From the NCBI GenBank assembly GCA_028282705.1, contig JANQHI010000065.1, positions 1-64,000 on the forward strand: DNA of 64,000 nucleotides. The letters are read 5' to 3'. The notes beneath the pieces were generated by a model. The model worked only from the letters and a program-made list of their open reading frames with translations, made no database searches and was not told the DNA's origin. The DNA comes from Prolixibacteraceae bacterium. Lineage in GTDB: Bacteria > Bacteroidota > Bacteroidia > Bacteroidales > Prolixibacteraceae. Below, one piece after another: positions 8,478 through 17,567 of this stretch. Positions within the stretch are counted from its first letter, which is position 1. The number at the start of each line of letters is the position of its first letter. The position numbers and the translations under genes are program-made.

Positions 8478-9395
8478 TCAGATAACCAGTTCATCCCAAC
8501 CCAAAATGGTTGATAACCCTTTTCTATTGAAATAATTGAATACTTCTTCTTTTTCACTATCTGATGCTGCTAATATAAAATCACCTCCCCATGCCCCTAA
8601 TGGCTTTATAGTACCAGTAAAATCATTAAAATATTGTTTTTGGACTGATGCTACACCCAATACATTCTCCAGTGCTGAATTATGCTTTTCCATCAGTTCC
8701 ATAAACACAGGCAACTCTTTTACTTGTAACATTTCCTGGCTTATACCTGTAATTTCTTCAATGTCCTTTTGTTTTGGTTGGATATTCTTTTTAAACCAGG
8801 TTACACTTTGGCTTGTATTTTTTTTATTTCCCAACCAAATAAAATACAGGTTTGTTGAAAAAGAAGGATCAAACTTGCATTCCTCAACAAAATGTTTTTC
8901 ACCATCAACCTGGTACAATAGTGGATTTTTTGCTCCTGCGCAAGCTATATCAAAACCTGACCCTCCTGTTATTATTTTATTGAGTTTATAAGGATCAACA
9001 CCAAAAAGTGTGGACATGTTGTAAATTAGTGTGCTGCTTGAGCCAAACCCCCACTGGTGGTTAAAACCAAGTTCATTCCTGATTTCAAGAGAATCCCTTC
9101 CTTCTAAAAAAACAGGATTGGCATTTTTAACATGGAGAAGTAAATCCTGCACATAGGCAGCTTTGTTAATATCTGTGGTTTCTCTGATCCCAAAACCAGA
9201 GGTTTGAAATCTTGCTTCAAACCAGCTATTCCCATTTTCATGTGAATACCAACTGAGTATATCTTTTTTATTCCCCTCACTAATGATGGTTTCCTGCCCT
9301 ACTTTTAATGGGACAGCCAATGCTTTTGCTCCATTCAAAACAAGGTACTCTCCAGAGATCAGGAGCTTTCCATTTGAATATACTGATTTTCTCAT
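8478..9395 (-). CDS. GYDIA-type GHMP kinase, candidate phosphomevalonate kinase
   Basis: This 305-residue GHMP-fold protein has KLLISGEYLVLNGAKALAVP at the N-terminus (10-29), an ATP loop WGFGSSST (115-122) and the segment SGFDIA (146-151), a variant of the GYDIA motif after which this Bacteroidota family is named. The C-terminal GAWGGDFILAA replaces the usual GxGGxG loop. Motifs GEYLVL and S-G-x-D resemble phosphomevalonate kinases. No other gene in the run can supply that step, so the context makes it the best candidate for 5-phosphomevalonate to diphosphomevalonate. Its start overlaps the HMG-CoA reductase stop by four bases (ATGA), a sign of coupled translation. Confidence 0.75.
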   Translation of the reverse strand: MRKSVYSNGKLLISGEYLVLNGAKALAVPLKVGQETIISEGNKKDILSWYSHENGNSWFEARFQTSGFGIRETTDINKAAYVQDLLLHVKNANPVFLEGRDSLEIRNELGFNHQWGFGSSSTLIYNMSTLFGVDPYKLNKIITGGSGFDIACAGAKNPLLYQVDGEKHFVEECKFDPSFSTNLYFIWLGNKKNTSQSVTWFKKNIQPKQKDIEEITGISQEMLQVKELPVFMELMEKHNSALENVLGVASVQKQYFNDFTGTIKPLGAWGGDFILAASDSEKEEVFNYFNRKGLSTILGWDELVI

Positions 9396-10702
9396 TTTAA
9401 ATTTGAAATATATTCTTCCACATTAGCATATGAAACTGTTTTCCCCTTAAAAAATTCCCTGGCCTTTTGTGATTGGTTTTTATCTGCCCCAAGTTGTTGA
9501 AGGATGTTATCAAGGTGTAATTTCATGTGCCCTTGCTGGATGCCCTGCCCAATCAATGCTGTTATTGCTGCAAAGTTACTGGCAAGCCCTACTACAGCAA
9601 ACATTCCCATCAGTTCATTTCCGGAAGGGTTTTTTAAAATTTTCATTGAAAGGGCAGCCATTGGGTGCAAGTTGGTAACTCCCCCAACTACCCCAATATT
9701 CATAGGAAGTTCAATGGAAAAGCTAAACATTTTTTCATCAATGTAAACTTTTGTGAGCCCCTGGTATTTTCCACTCCTGGCAGCATAAGCATGCCCTGCT
9801 GATTCAATAGCCCTCCAATCATTGCCAGTTGCCAGTGCCAGTGCATCAATCCCATTGAATATTCCTTTATTATGGGTTACTGCCCTCGACACATCCACCT
9901 GGCTGATTTGGATAGCTTTCTGAAAACGGGAAGCAAACTCTGCACCTGGCATCCCTTTTATAACATCATCAAGGCTTTCAATTGGGCATTCTACCCAGGC
10001 TTTAACCAAACAATCAGGTGTGAAATTGGACAAAATGGACATTACAACCTCAACTGGCAGTTCCCCAGGGAATTCCTGTGCCATGTTCTTTTCAAACTCC
10101 TGTGCCATTTTTTCCAACACTGTATTGATGAAATTGGCACCCATGGCATCCAATGTATTAAAGCTTACATCCAGTTGATAATAATTTGGGAGTTCCTTTG
10201 TTTTGTCCAATAGTTCTACCCCAAGGACACCTCCTCCACGTTTTTCCATCCTCCCTGAAATATTCCTTGTGGCATCCAATAATTTTGATTTAAACTTTGA
10301 AAAACGTTTAAAGAATAGTTCTGGCTGCCCGCTCCAAAAAACATGGATTTGCCCTTTTTTTATTGTACCAAGTACTTTGTTCCTGAAACCACCCTTTGTA
10401 TACCATATTTTGGCAGCATTGGCCAGTGCAGCAACCACAGAACTCTCTTCAGTAACCAAAGGAAGCACATGTGTTTCATCCTGAATTTTAAAATTGGGAG
10501 CCAGCCCATAGGGAAATGGAAAGTGGGCAACAGTGTTTTCACTTAACTTATTTATAATATTGGCAATATCTTCATCAGGCCAGGCATACTTCATCAGCAC
10601 ATTGATATCAATGCCTGTTAATGATGACATAAACTCCAATTTCTTTTGAAGCCCCCATTTGGAAAAACCTTGTATATAAGATGATTGATTATCCTGGTTC
10701 AC
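9392..10702 (-). CDS. mvaA: Class II hydroxymethylglutaryl-CoA reductase
   Basis: This 436-residue enzyme matches bacterial class II HMG-CoA reductases. The catalytic Glu lies in TEESSVVAA (84-92), the catalytic Lys in THNKGIFNGIDA, the Asp in ALATGNDWRA and the His in QQGHMKLH near residue 396. The class II form lacks the N-terminal membrane anchor of eukaryotic enzymes and often has about this length. It interconverts HMG-CoA and mevalonate with NAD(P)H. In this gene order it stands exactly at the joint between the HMG-CoA-producing leucine genes and the mevalonate-consuming kinases. One base separates it from fni. Confidence 0.95.
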   Translation of the reverse strand: MNQDNQSSYIQGFSKWGLQKKLEFMSSLTGIDINVLMKYAWPDEDIANIINKLSENTVAHFPFPYGLAPNFKIQDETHVLPLVTEESSVVAALANAAKIWYTKGGFRNKVLGTIKKGQIHVFWSGQPELFFKRFSKFKSKLLDATRNISGRMEKRGGGVLGVELLDKTKELPNYYQLDVSFNTLDAMGANFINTVLEKMAQEFEKNMAQEFPGELPVEVVMSILSNFTPDCLVKAWVECPIESLDDVIKGMPGAEFASRFQKAIQISQVDVSRAVTHNKGIFNGIDALALATGNDWRAIESAGHAYAARSGKYQGLTKVYIDEKMFSFSIELPMNIGVVGGVTNLHPMAALSMKILKNPSGNELMGMFAVVGLASNFAAITALIGQGIQQGHMKLHLDNILQQLGADKNQSQKAREFFKGKTVSYANVEEYISNLK

Positions 10703-10703
10703 T

Positions 10704-11696
10704 TTACCTGGTTTTTAGGAATGATTCAGCAAACCTGTAACCTTTTATCTGGCTTTCAATAAAATACTCAAGCTCTTCATAACTGTTCCTGGCATGCTGT
10801 AAAAATGCAGAAGCCTGCCCATATAAAGCAGGTAGTTTGCACTTGCTAACCAGGTAATACCCATCAAGGAAGTTCCTTATGCCCCCTGAAATGATTACCT
10901 GCTTGCAATGGATATCCTCTCCTGATCCAACAATATCATTAATGAAATTTACCATTTCTGATGCAGTATGCCCAATAAATGTAAGAGGCTCATATTGCTT
11001 AATGTGTTCATCATTGTGCCTCATCATTTCAACTTTTGAAAAGTTAGTCCCCCCAAAAGCACCAAATTCAATGGCAGCCAATGGGATTTTTAACAGCTTC
11101 TTTAGGCTGGCTGGGCCAATCCCCTGCCCCACTTCTTTAACAATAACAGGAAATTCAACTTCATGAAGTAGTTTTGATATGGTTTCAATGGGAAGTGCGT
11201 GGATTACATCCCCTTCGGGTTGGAACCACTCCTGGGTTGGGTTCACATGAATGATCAGCCCATCAGCTTCTAAATCATTCACCAAGCCAATAATTTTCCC
11301 AACTTCCTTTTTTTCAACCAACTCTTCAACTTGAGCAATACCCAGGTTGGCAAAAAATGGTAATTGGCTCCCAATCAATGGGCGCAAGTTAAAATCATCC
11401 CAAAACTCTTTCCCTTTCATCAACTTCCTGCATGAACCAAGCCCCATTCCTAAACCAAACCTATTGCAGGCTTTGGCAAGGTTCCTGTTTATTTTCCCAG
11501 CCAACTCTGTCCCACCAGTCATGCTTGACACCCATATGGGGGCTGCCAATTTCTTCCCCATGAAATGAAAGTTTTTTGCCTCATCCTTAGGGCTTCCAGA
11601 CAGAAGTGGTTCATAATAAAACCTCCTATCATTTTTTATGGAATCAATTTGTGATTCAAAGGCCAGGTTAATATGATCTAGTTTGCGGTCAGCCAT
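10704..11696 (-). CDS. fni: Type 2 isopentenyl-diphosphate delta-isomerase
   Basis: This 330-residue FMN enzyme has the type 2 IDI pattern: RKLDHINLA near the start (substrate site R-K-x-D-H), VSSMTGGTE (57-64), a VNPTQEWFQPEGD segment equivalent to the HLNPLQE-QPEGD active-site loop, and GFGGTNF-like phosphate binding (EFGAFGGTNFSKVE). It interconverts IPP and DMAPP with reduced FMN. It is the first gene of the mevalonate block and has a candidate promoter of its own 27 bp upstream. DMAPP made here is also the substrate of the MiaA encoded at 33 kb. Confidence 0.93.
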   Translation of the reverse strand: MADRKLDHINLAFESQIDSIKNDRRFYYEPLLSGSPKDEAKNFHFMGKKLAAPIWVSSMTGGTELAGKINRNLAKACNRFGLGMGLGSCRKLMKGKEFWDDFNLRPLIGSQLPFFANLGIAQVEELVEKKEVGKIIGLVNDLEADGLIIHVNPTQEWFQPEGDVIHALPIETISKLLHEVEFPVIVKEVGQGIGPASLKKLLKIPLAAIEFGAFGGTNFSKVEMMRHNDEHIKQYEPLTFIGHTASEMVNFINDIVGSGEDIHCKQVIISGGIRNFLDGYYLVSKCKLPALYGQASAFLQHARNSYEELEYFIESQIKGYRFAESFLKTR

Positions 11697-11722
11697 ATGC
11701 GGTTGTTTAAATCAGTGTTATA

Positions 11723-11730
11723 CAAATCTA
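11723..11730 (-). promoter_or_regulatory. Candidate -7 element (TAGATTTG) for the mevalonate genes
   Basis: On the minus strand TAGATTTG matches the Bacteroidota -7 consensus TAnnTTTG. A transcription start about 7 bases downstream would leave a leader of roughly 20 nt before fni. The nearest upstream TTG is about 29 bp away, longer than the usual 19-21, so the -33 part is not convincing. If real, the mevalonate block can be transcribed apart from the leucine block. Confidence 0.45.
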
Positions 11731-11827
11731 AGGAATTAAAGGACTGCCTGAAAATTTGTCAAATTTATTTTTGAAGGAATAATTTTATATTCTTCATCTT
11801 TTCTTTCCCAATAAATAAAACAAATTA

Positions 11828-12985
11828 TTACCATTGGCCATTCAGGATTTTCCTTGAAATAACCATTTTTAGGATTTCACTGGTTCCTTCTCCTATCTGC
11901 AATAACCTCTGGTCACGATAAAACCTTTCTATGTGGTTTTCGCGCATTAGCCCTGCTGCCCCAAATACCTGGACTGCCTCATCAGTAACCTCTTTTGCCA
12001 CTTCAGAGCAGTATAATTTAGCCATAGCCGACTGTTTTCCAAATGGATGGCCATTGTCCTTTAACCAACAGGCATTATACAGGGTATTCCTGGCATTCTC
12101 AATTTTTGTAGCCATATCAGCTAGTTTGAATGACACAGCTTGAAAAGATGATATAGGTTGCCCAAATTGCCTCCTTTTTAAAGCATACTCTTTGGCCATT
12201 TCATAAGCCCCTTGTGCACATCCCAGCCCCAAAGCTGCTATTGACAACCTACCATTATCAATGGTTTTCAGCATAATGCTGATCCCCTTTCCACGCACTC
12301 CCAGCAGGTTTTCTTCAGGAACCTCCACATTTTCAAACCTGACGTTTGCATTATCAGCAGCCCTCCACATTAATTTTCCAGTCATAATTTTTTTTGTATA
12401 ACCTGGAACATTACTTTTCACCAATATAGCCGAAATTTCTTTCTTACCCCCAGCTTTGGTACCTGTTATGGCTGCTACTGTCATCCCACTGGCAATGGCA
12501 GAGCTTGCATTGGTTATGTAAAGCTTTGAGCCATTTATCAACCAATTCCCATTTTTTAGTTCTGCAGTAGTTTCAACTCCCTGGGCATCAGACCCTGCAT
12601 TTTTCTCAGTCAGCCCAAATGCCCACAAGTTTTCTCCTTTACACAACTGTGGCAGGAATTTTTTCTTTTGTTTTTCAGTTCCAAATTCAACAATAGGACC
12701 AATCCCAAGTGAATTATGGGCAGCTAAGGTAGCTCCCATTGAACCATCAACCCTTGCCAATTCTTCAACTGCAATTATGTATGATAATGTATCTTCACCC
12801 TGGCCACTATATTCTTTTGGGGCATTTATCCCAAACAATCCCAACTCACCCATTTTTTTAACTATACCAATAGGGAATTCTTCTTTTTTATCATATTCCA
12901 ATATAACAGGCTTGATCTCCTGTTCAGCAAAATCCCTCACTTTTTGCCTTAGTTCCTCATTCTTTTGGGTTATAAGAACGTTCAT
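11828..12985 (-). CDS. Acyl-CoA dehydrogenase of the leucine-degradation block
   Basis: This 385-residue FAD enzyme has the acyl-CoA dehydrogenase layout: helical N-domain, middle beta domain (FGLTEKNAGSD, 123-133) and C-terminal helical domain. By position in the operon it should oxidise isovaleryl-CoA to 3-methylcrotonyl-CoA. The catalytic base is informative. E366 in IGEGTSEI is at the short-chain/medium-chain position, whereas isovaleryl-CoA dehydrogenases usually have alanine there and glutamate in helix G; here helix G has G245 (DNGRLSIA). So residues point to a short- or branched-short-chain type enzyme, and the leucine role rests on context. It follows the carboxylase alpha gene by 41 bp. 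Confidence 0.8.
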   Translation of the reverse strand: MNVLITQKNEELRQKVRDFAEQEIKPVILEYDKKEEFPIGIVKKMGELGLFGINAPKEYSGQGEDTLSYIIAVEELARVDGSMGATLAAHNSLGIGPIVEFGTEKQKKKFLPQLCKGENLWAFGLTEKNAGSDAQGVETTAELKNGNWLINGSKLYITNASSAIASGMTVAAITGTKAGGKKEISAILVKSNVPGYTKKIMTGKLMWRAADNANVRFENVEVPEENLLGVRGKGISIMLKTIDNGRLSIAALGLGCAQGAYEMAKEYALKRRQFGQPISSFQAVSFKLADMATKIENARNTLYNACWLKDNGHPFGKQSAMAKLYCSEVAKEVTDEAVQVFGAAGLMRENHIERFYRDQRLLQIGEGTSEILKMVISRKILNGQW

Positions 12986-13026
12986 TTCAACCTAATATTA
13001 ATTTTACTATTGTAACAATATTATCC

Positions 13027-15036
13027 TCAATGGGTTTCAACTTTTTCTTCCAACTCAGTTGCAGGTTGCATACTTACCAGCACTTCTCCTTCAGTAACCT
13101 GCTGCCCCTCACCAACATGAACCTTTTCTATGATCACATCTCCAGGGCTGATAATATTATTTTCAATTTTCATTGATTCCACTATGGCCAACACCTCTCC
13201 TTTTTTCTTTTTTTCTCCCTGAGTACATGTTATGTTTATGACCTTACCATACAATGGAGATAAAATATTTTTCTCTCTGTTTGCCTCTGCTTCATGTTCC
13301 TTATTGATTTTTGCATGGTTGATAATATGCTGGGAAGTAGTTTTAAACACCATCCCATTGTATTGGATAAATGTACATCCAGCATCCTCAAAGAGTGACA
13401 GTTGGAAAACCTTCCCTTGTACCTGAAACATAACCTGGTTACTATATATTTGAAGCTTTTGAAGTAAAATCCTGTTATTATTAACCACCACCTCAATAAA
13501 GCCTGGCTTTTGATCCCATCCTAACAATACTCTTTCAGCATTTACTTTTATCTCCACCTGTTGCTGATGCCTCCAGAAACCAATGCCTTGCCAAATATTT
13601 CCAGAAGTTTTAGGTTTGTTTAAAAAATGGTATCCAAGATAAGCAATGGCAACAGGGGTAATCCCTTCATCACCTATCTGCTCAAACTTCACCTTTGATG
13701 CAGAAAGGAATTCTTTAATGTATTTTGTATGGACATTGGCTCTTTTAAAAGAAGTATCTGAAACAAGCAGCCTTAACAACAATAGATTGTTTTTGACACC
13801 TATTAAAGATGTATTCAACAGTGCATTTTCAAGCCTATCTATTGCCTCTCCCCTTGTTTTGCCTTTTACCATAATTTTTGCCAGTAAAGAATCATAGGTT
13901 TCGGGAAGCATTAACCCTTCACTAAGATGGGTGTCAACCCTTATATTTTCCCCTTCAGGGAATTTGCATAATTTAATAGCACCCTGGCTTGGCCTAAAAT
14001 TATTTAAAGGGTCTTCAGCATACAACCTGGATTCAATAGCATGGCCATTTGTATGAATATTTTTTTGAAGTTTTGAAACTTTCCTGCCTGAAGCAACCCG
14101 GACTTGTTCTTTCACAATATCAATCCCAGTAACCAATTCAGAAACACCATGTTCTACCTGAATCCTTGTGTTCATTTCCAGGAAATAGAAATTTTCTTCA
14201 TGGTCAACAAGGAATTCAATGGTGCCTGCACTAAAATAGCCTACTGCCTTGCCAATTGTAACAGCTGCCTTTATTAGTTTTTTGCGTAAATCGCCAGTGA
14301 TGCTTGGAGAAGGAGCTTCTTCAATAATTTTTTGATACCTGCGCTGCAATGAGCACTCCCTGTCATATAAATGCACCAGGTTACCATGCATATCACCCAA
14401 AAGCTGCACCTCAATGTGCCTTGCATGGGTAAAATACTTTTCAATGTACAACTCACTGTTATTAAAATAACTTAAGGCTTCCCTGGAAGCTTTATAAAGT
14501 GTTTGCTCAAGCTGGCTTTTTTCATGTACAATAAAAATCCCTTTTCCCCCTCCTCCTGCCAAAGGTTTCACCATAACAGGGAAATCCAGGTAATTGGCTT
14601 CAACAAGTAATTCCTCAACGTCACCATGCAACCCACTAATAACAGGGATACCCAATGATTTCACAAAGCTCCTTGCTTTAACTTTATTACCCATCAAGCC
14701 AATGGTATCAGCTGAAGGACCAATAAATGCCAGCCCTTTCTGTTCACATCTTCTGGGGAATTCACTATCTTCTGAAATAAAACCATAACCAGGATGGATG
14801 GCATCACAACCTTCATTGACAGCTATCTCCACCATTTTATCCACTGACAAAAAAGTCTTATCCAAGCTATTTCTTTCCAATAATACAGATTTGTCAGCCA
14901 GTTTTACATGTAGGCTTCCTTTATCATTTGGTGTGTGTACAGTAACAGTATAGATCCCCATTTCCCGGGCAGTTTTAATTACCCTTATAGCAATCTCTCC
15001 CCTATTGGCAACAAATATTTTGGTTATTTCCTTCAT
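13027..15036 (-). CDS. liuD: Methylcrotonyl-CoA carboxylase alpha subunit (biotin carboxylase + BCCP)
   Basis: This 669-residue protein contains a biotin carboxylase module (about 1-450; ATP-grasp loop GGGGKG at 161-166; RxxQVEHGVSE region), a linking domain, and a C-terminal biotinyl domain with the acceptor lysine K623 in ESMKIEN. The site has Ile where most have Met after the lysine (MKI for MKM), a tolerated variant. With the beta subunit it carboxylates an acyl-CoA using ATP and bicarbonate. The alpha subunit alone cannot distinguish methylcrotonyl- from propionyl- or geranyl-CoA carboxylase, but the neighbouring beta subunit and methylglutaconyl-CoA hydratase point to methylcrotonyl-CoA. 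Confidence 0.87.
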   Translation of the reverse strand: MKEITKIFVANRGEIAIRVIKTAREMGIYTVTVHTPNDKGSLHVKLADKSVLLERNSLDKTFLSVDKMVEIAVNEGCDAIHPGYGFISEDSEFPRRCEQKGLAFIGPSADTIGLMGNKVKARSFVKSLGIPVISGLHGDVEELLVEANYLDFPVMVKPLAGGGGKGIFIVHEKSQLEQTLYKASREALSYFNNSELYIEKYFTHARHIEVQLLGDMHGNLVHLYDRECSLQRRYQKIIEEAPSPSITGDLRKKLIKAAVTIGKAVGYFSAGTIEFLVDHEENFYFLEMNTRIQVEHGVSELVTGIDIVKEQVRVASGRKVSKLQKNIHTNGHAIESRLYAEDPLNNFRPSQGAIKLCKFPEGENIRVDTHLSEGLMLPETYDSLLAKIMVKGKTRGEAIDRLENALLNTSLIGVKNNLLLLRLLVSDTSFKRANVHTKYIKEFLSASKVKFEQIGDEGITPVAIAYLGYHFLNKPKTSGNIWQGIGFWRHQQQVEIKVNAERVLLGWDQKPGFIEVVVNNNRILLQKLQIYSNQVMFQVQGKVFQLSLFEDAGCTFIQYNGMVFKTTSQHIINHAKINKEHEAEANREKNILSPLYGKVINITCTQGEKKKKGEVLAIVESMKIENNIISPGDVIIEKVHVGEGQQVTEGEVLVSMQPATELEEKVETH

Positions 15037-15059
15037 CTTTAGGGAACTTTGGCAAATGG

Positions 15060-15848
15060 TTATGTATTAATTAATGTTTCCGTTTTTTTCCGCTCAAAAA
15101 ATGCTTTCATCCTTTGCTGTGCATCTTCTGAATGGATCAACCCTGCAAGGATAGTAGTAGTTCCTTCCAGTTCTTTTAAAATTAACTGCTGGTGCCTGGC
15201 ATCATTGACCATTTTTTTAATTTGTTGAACAGCATAGTTTCCACTGCCTTCAACCTCTTTCAGAAGTTGTTGGAGTTTATGTTCTAGCCCCCCATTTTCT
15301 GCCAGATGGCTTACAAGGCCTGCCTTATTGGCTTTATTCCCATCAAAATATTCTCCTGTCAACATCAACCCTTTTGCTACTGAACTGTCCATTTTTATCA
15401 TAACAAATGGAGATATGGTTGCTGGTGCAATTCCCAACTTCACTTCCCTGAAACCAAACCTGCATCCTTGCTCACTCACTACAAAATCACAAGCTGCAGC
15501 CAACCCTATGCCTCCACCCAAAACAGAACCATGGGTTACAGCTATTGTAATTTTAGGCGAGTTATATATAGACAACAACAGTTCTGGCAATTCCTTTAAT
15601 GATTCTTTGGCTTCAGCTATTTCTAACTGTGAAAGTTCCCTAAACCAATTTATATCAGCCCCAGAACAAAATGTTGCACCATTCCCTTTCAGCACAATGG
15701 CACAAGTTGTTTTGTTCTCACCTTCAGCTTCAATTGCCATCCTTAATTCCCTTATGGTTTCAGGGTTTAATGCATTGTGGACTTTGATCCTGTTCAATGT
15801 TATTGTGGTTACATCACCTTTAGTTGCTACAAGAATATTTTTTGCCAT
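15060..15848 (-). CDS. liuC: Methylglutaconyl-CoA hydratase (enoyl-CoA hydratase family)
   Basis: This 262-residue crotonase-fold protein has the oxyanion-hole segments FCSGADINWF (60-69) and GSVLGGGIGLAAACD (107-121), and a catalytic Glu in FGFREVKLG. Tryptophan after GAD-x-N is typical of methylglutaconyl-CoA hydratases rather than fatty-acid hydratases. The reaction hydrates 3-methylglutaconyl-CoA to HMG-CoA. The gene lies between the two carboxylase subunits, 10 bp after the beta gene and 23 bp before the alpha gene, which strongly supports a shared leucine pathway. The product HMG-CoA is the substrate of the reductase encoded about 4 kb downstream. Confidence 0.87.
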   Translation of the reverse strand: MAKNILVATKGDVTTITLNRIKVHNALNPETIRELRMAIEAEGENKTTCAIVLKGNGATFCSGADINWFRELSQLEIAEAKESLKELPELLLSIYNSPKITIAVTHGSVLGGGIGLAAACDFVVSEQGCRFGFREVKLGIAPATISPFVMIKMDSSVAKGLMLTGEYFDGNKANKAGLVSHLAENGGLEHKLQQLLKEVEGSGNYAVQQIKKMVNDARHQQLILKELEGTTTILAGLIHSEDAQQRMKAFFERKKTETLINT

Positions 15849-15858
15849 ATTAATTTAT

Positions 15859-17424
15859 TTACATCCTGAAAATACCATATTGGGGTTTCCCAAACTTTTT
15901 ATTCAAACAAGTTGAAATTGCCATTGCTAAAACCTCCCTAGTATGTTTAGGGTCAATGACCCCATCATCCCATACCCTGCTTGTACTGTAATATGCTGTG
16001 CTTTCTTCTTCAAATTGAGCTTTCAACTCTTCAGCTTGTTTGCTTCCAATAGTACTCAACACCATGGAAGCCTGTTCCCCTCCCATAACTGAAATTTTTG
16101 AATTGGGCCACATAAACAGGAAATTGGGGTCATATGCCCTTCCTGCCATAGCATAATTCCCTGCCCCATATGAGCCACCAAAAACCAGGGTGATCTTGGG
16201 TACTGAAGCATTGGCCACAGCATTGATCAGTTTAGCTCCACTACTGGCTATTGCGCCATGTTCATATTTTTTCCCTACAATAAAACCTGTGATATTCTGT
16301 AAAAAGATAATTGGGATTTCGCGCTGGCAGCATAACTCAATAAAATGAGCTCCTTTCAGTGCACTTTCAGAAGTAAGGAAACTATTGTTTGCAATAACCC
16401 CTACCTGCATTCCCATAATAAAAGCAAATCCTGTAACCAGGGTTTTTCCATACTCTTGTTTAAATTCCTGAAACCTGCTTCCATCCACTATCCTGCAAAT
16501 AACCTCATGAACATCAACCTGTTTTTTAGTTTCAGATGGGATAAGCCCATACAGTTCATTTACCTGATATGCTGGCTTTTCTGTTTCCTGTGTATTAAGG
16601 GGTTGTTTTTGTATCCTTTTAAATGATTTAACAATGTTCCTGCATTTTTTAATGGCATCAATGTCATCATCAGCCAGGTGGTCTGCCACACCAGATATTT
16701 TACAATGTACATCAGCCCCTCCCAGTTCTTCAGCACTGATATCTTCACCAGTAGCAGCTTTTACCAGTGGTGGCCCTCCAATGAATATGGTAGCCTGGTT
16801 TTTCACCATAATCACCTCATCACTCATTGCAGGAACATATGCCCCTCCAGCAGTACATGATCCCATAACCACTGAAACCTGAGGAATACCTTTAGCTGAC
16901 ATTTGTGCCTGGTTATAGAATATCCTTCCAAAGTCAAACTTGTCAGGGAAAACCTTTGCCTGTTCAGGTAAGAATATGCCTCCTGAGTCAACCAGGTAAA
17001 TACATGACAGGTTATTTTGCATTGCAATTTCCTGTGCCCTGATATGCTTTTTAATAGTTTCTTTCAGGTAAGTCCCTCCTTTTACAGTGGCATCATTGGC
17101 AACAATAATGCACTCCCTACCATGAACCAGCCCTACTCCTGTAACTATTCCGGCTGATGGGAATTCATCATTGTACTGCCCAATAGCAGCCATTGGAGAT
17201 AGCTCAAGGAATGGTGTCCCCTGGTCAACCAAAAGGTTGATCCTTTCACGTGCCAGGAGCTTACCTCTTGCCTGGTGCTTTTCAATAGCTTTTTCAGGAC
17301 CATGGGACAGTGAAATATTCAATTGTTCCCTGAAATGCAGAAGCAATTCCTGAAATGTTTCTGTGTTGTTTTTAAATTCCTCTGAACCAGTATGTATGTT
17401 AGACTTAATTTGTGGATACTCCAT
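15859..17424 (-). CDS. liuB: Methylcrotonyl-CoA carboxylase beta subunit (carboxyltransferase)
   Basis: This 521-residue carboxyltransferase has the two crotonase-like halves of the acyl-CoA carboxylase beta family. The segments [20 protein letters not shown] and [17 protein letters not shown] follow the methylcrotonyl-CoA carboxylase pattern closely and differ from propionyl-CoA carboxylase. It transfers the carboxyl group from biotin to 3-methylcrotonyl-CoA. It is the first gene of the minus-strand run, so transcription of the leucine block probably begins in the 143-bp gap to smpB. I saw no convincing TAnnTTTG element in that gap. Confidence 0.9.
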   Translation of the reverse strand: MEYPQIKSNIHTGSEEFKNNTETFQELLLHFREQLNISLSHGPEKAIEKHQARGKLLARERINLLVDQGTPFLELSPMAAIGQYNDEFPSAGIVTGVGLVHGRECIIVANDATVKGGTYLKETIKKHIRAQEIAMQNNLSCIYLVDSGGIFLPEQAKVFPDKFDFGRIFYNQAQMSAKGIPQVSVVMGSCTAGGAYVPAMSDEVIMVKNQATIFIGGPPLVKAATGEDISAEELGGADVHCKISGVADHLADDDIDAIKKCRNIVKSFKRIQKQPLNTQETEKPAYQVNELYGLIPSETKKQVDVHEVICRIVDGSRFQEFKQEYGKTLVTGFAFIMGMQVGVIANNSFLTSESALKGAHFIELCCQREIPIIFLQNITGFIVGKKYEHGAIASSGAKLINAVANASVPKITLVFGGSYGAGNYAMAGRAYDPNFLFMWPNSKISVMGGEQASMVLSTIGSKQAEELKAQFEEESTAYYSTSRVWDDGVIDPKHTREVLAMAISTCLNKKFGKPQYGIFRM

Positions 17425-17567
17425 TGAAAAATATCACTTTTTACCCTTATTATACAAACAATAGCATGATTGGTTCAATGGAGAAAATAAAATAGCTCTC
17501 CCTTCTGATTGCAAGGGAATACTAGTTTAAATTAGAAGTTCCTGAATTTTATAGAAAATAATGGGCT

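Noticed and set aside
15328..15915. Long open frame antisense to the hydratase/carboxylase genes
   Set aside because: Mirror frame of two secure genes; composition is typical of antisense translation and no start signals are evident.
13027..17424. Reading the carboxylase as propionyl-CoA or geranyl-CoA carboxylase
   Set aside because: The beta subunit segments and the adjacent GADINW-type hydratase match methylcrotonyl-CoA degradation; no methylmalonyl-CoA genes are nearby.
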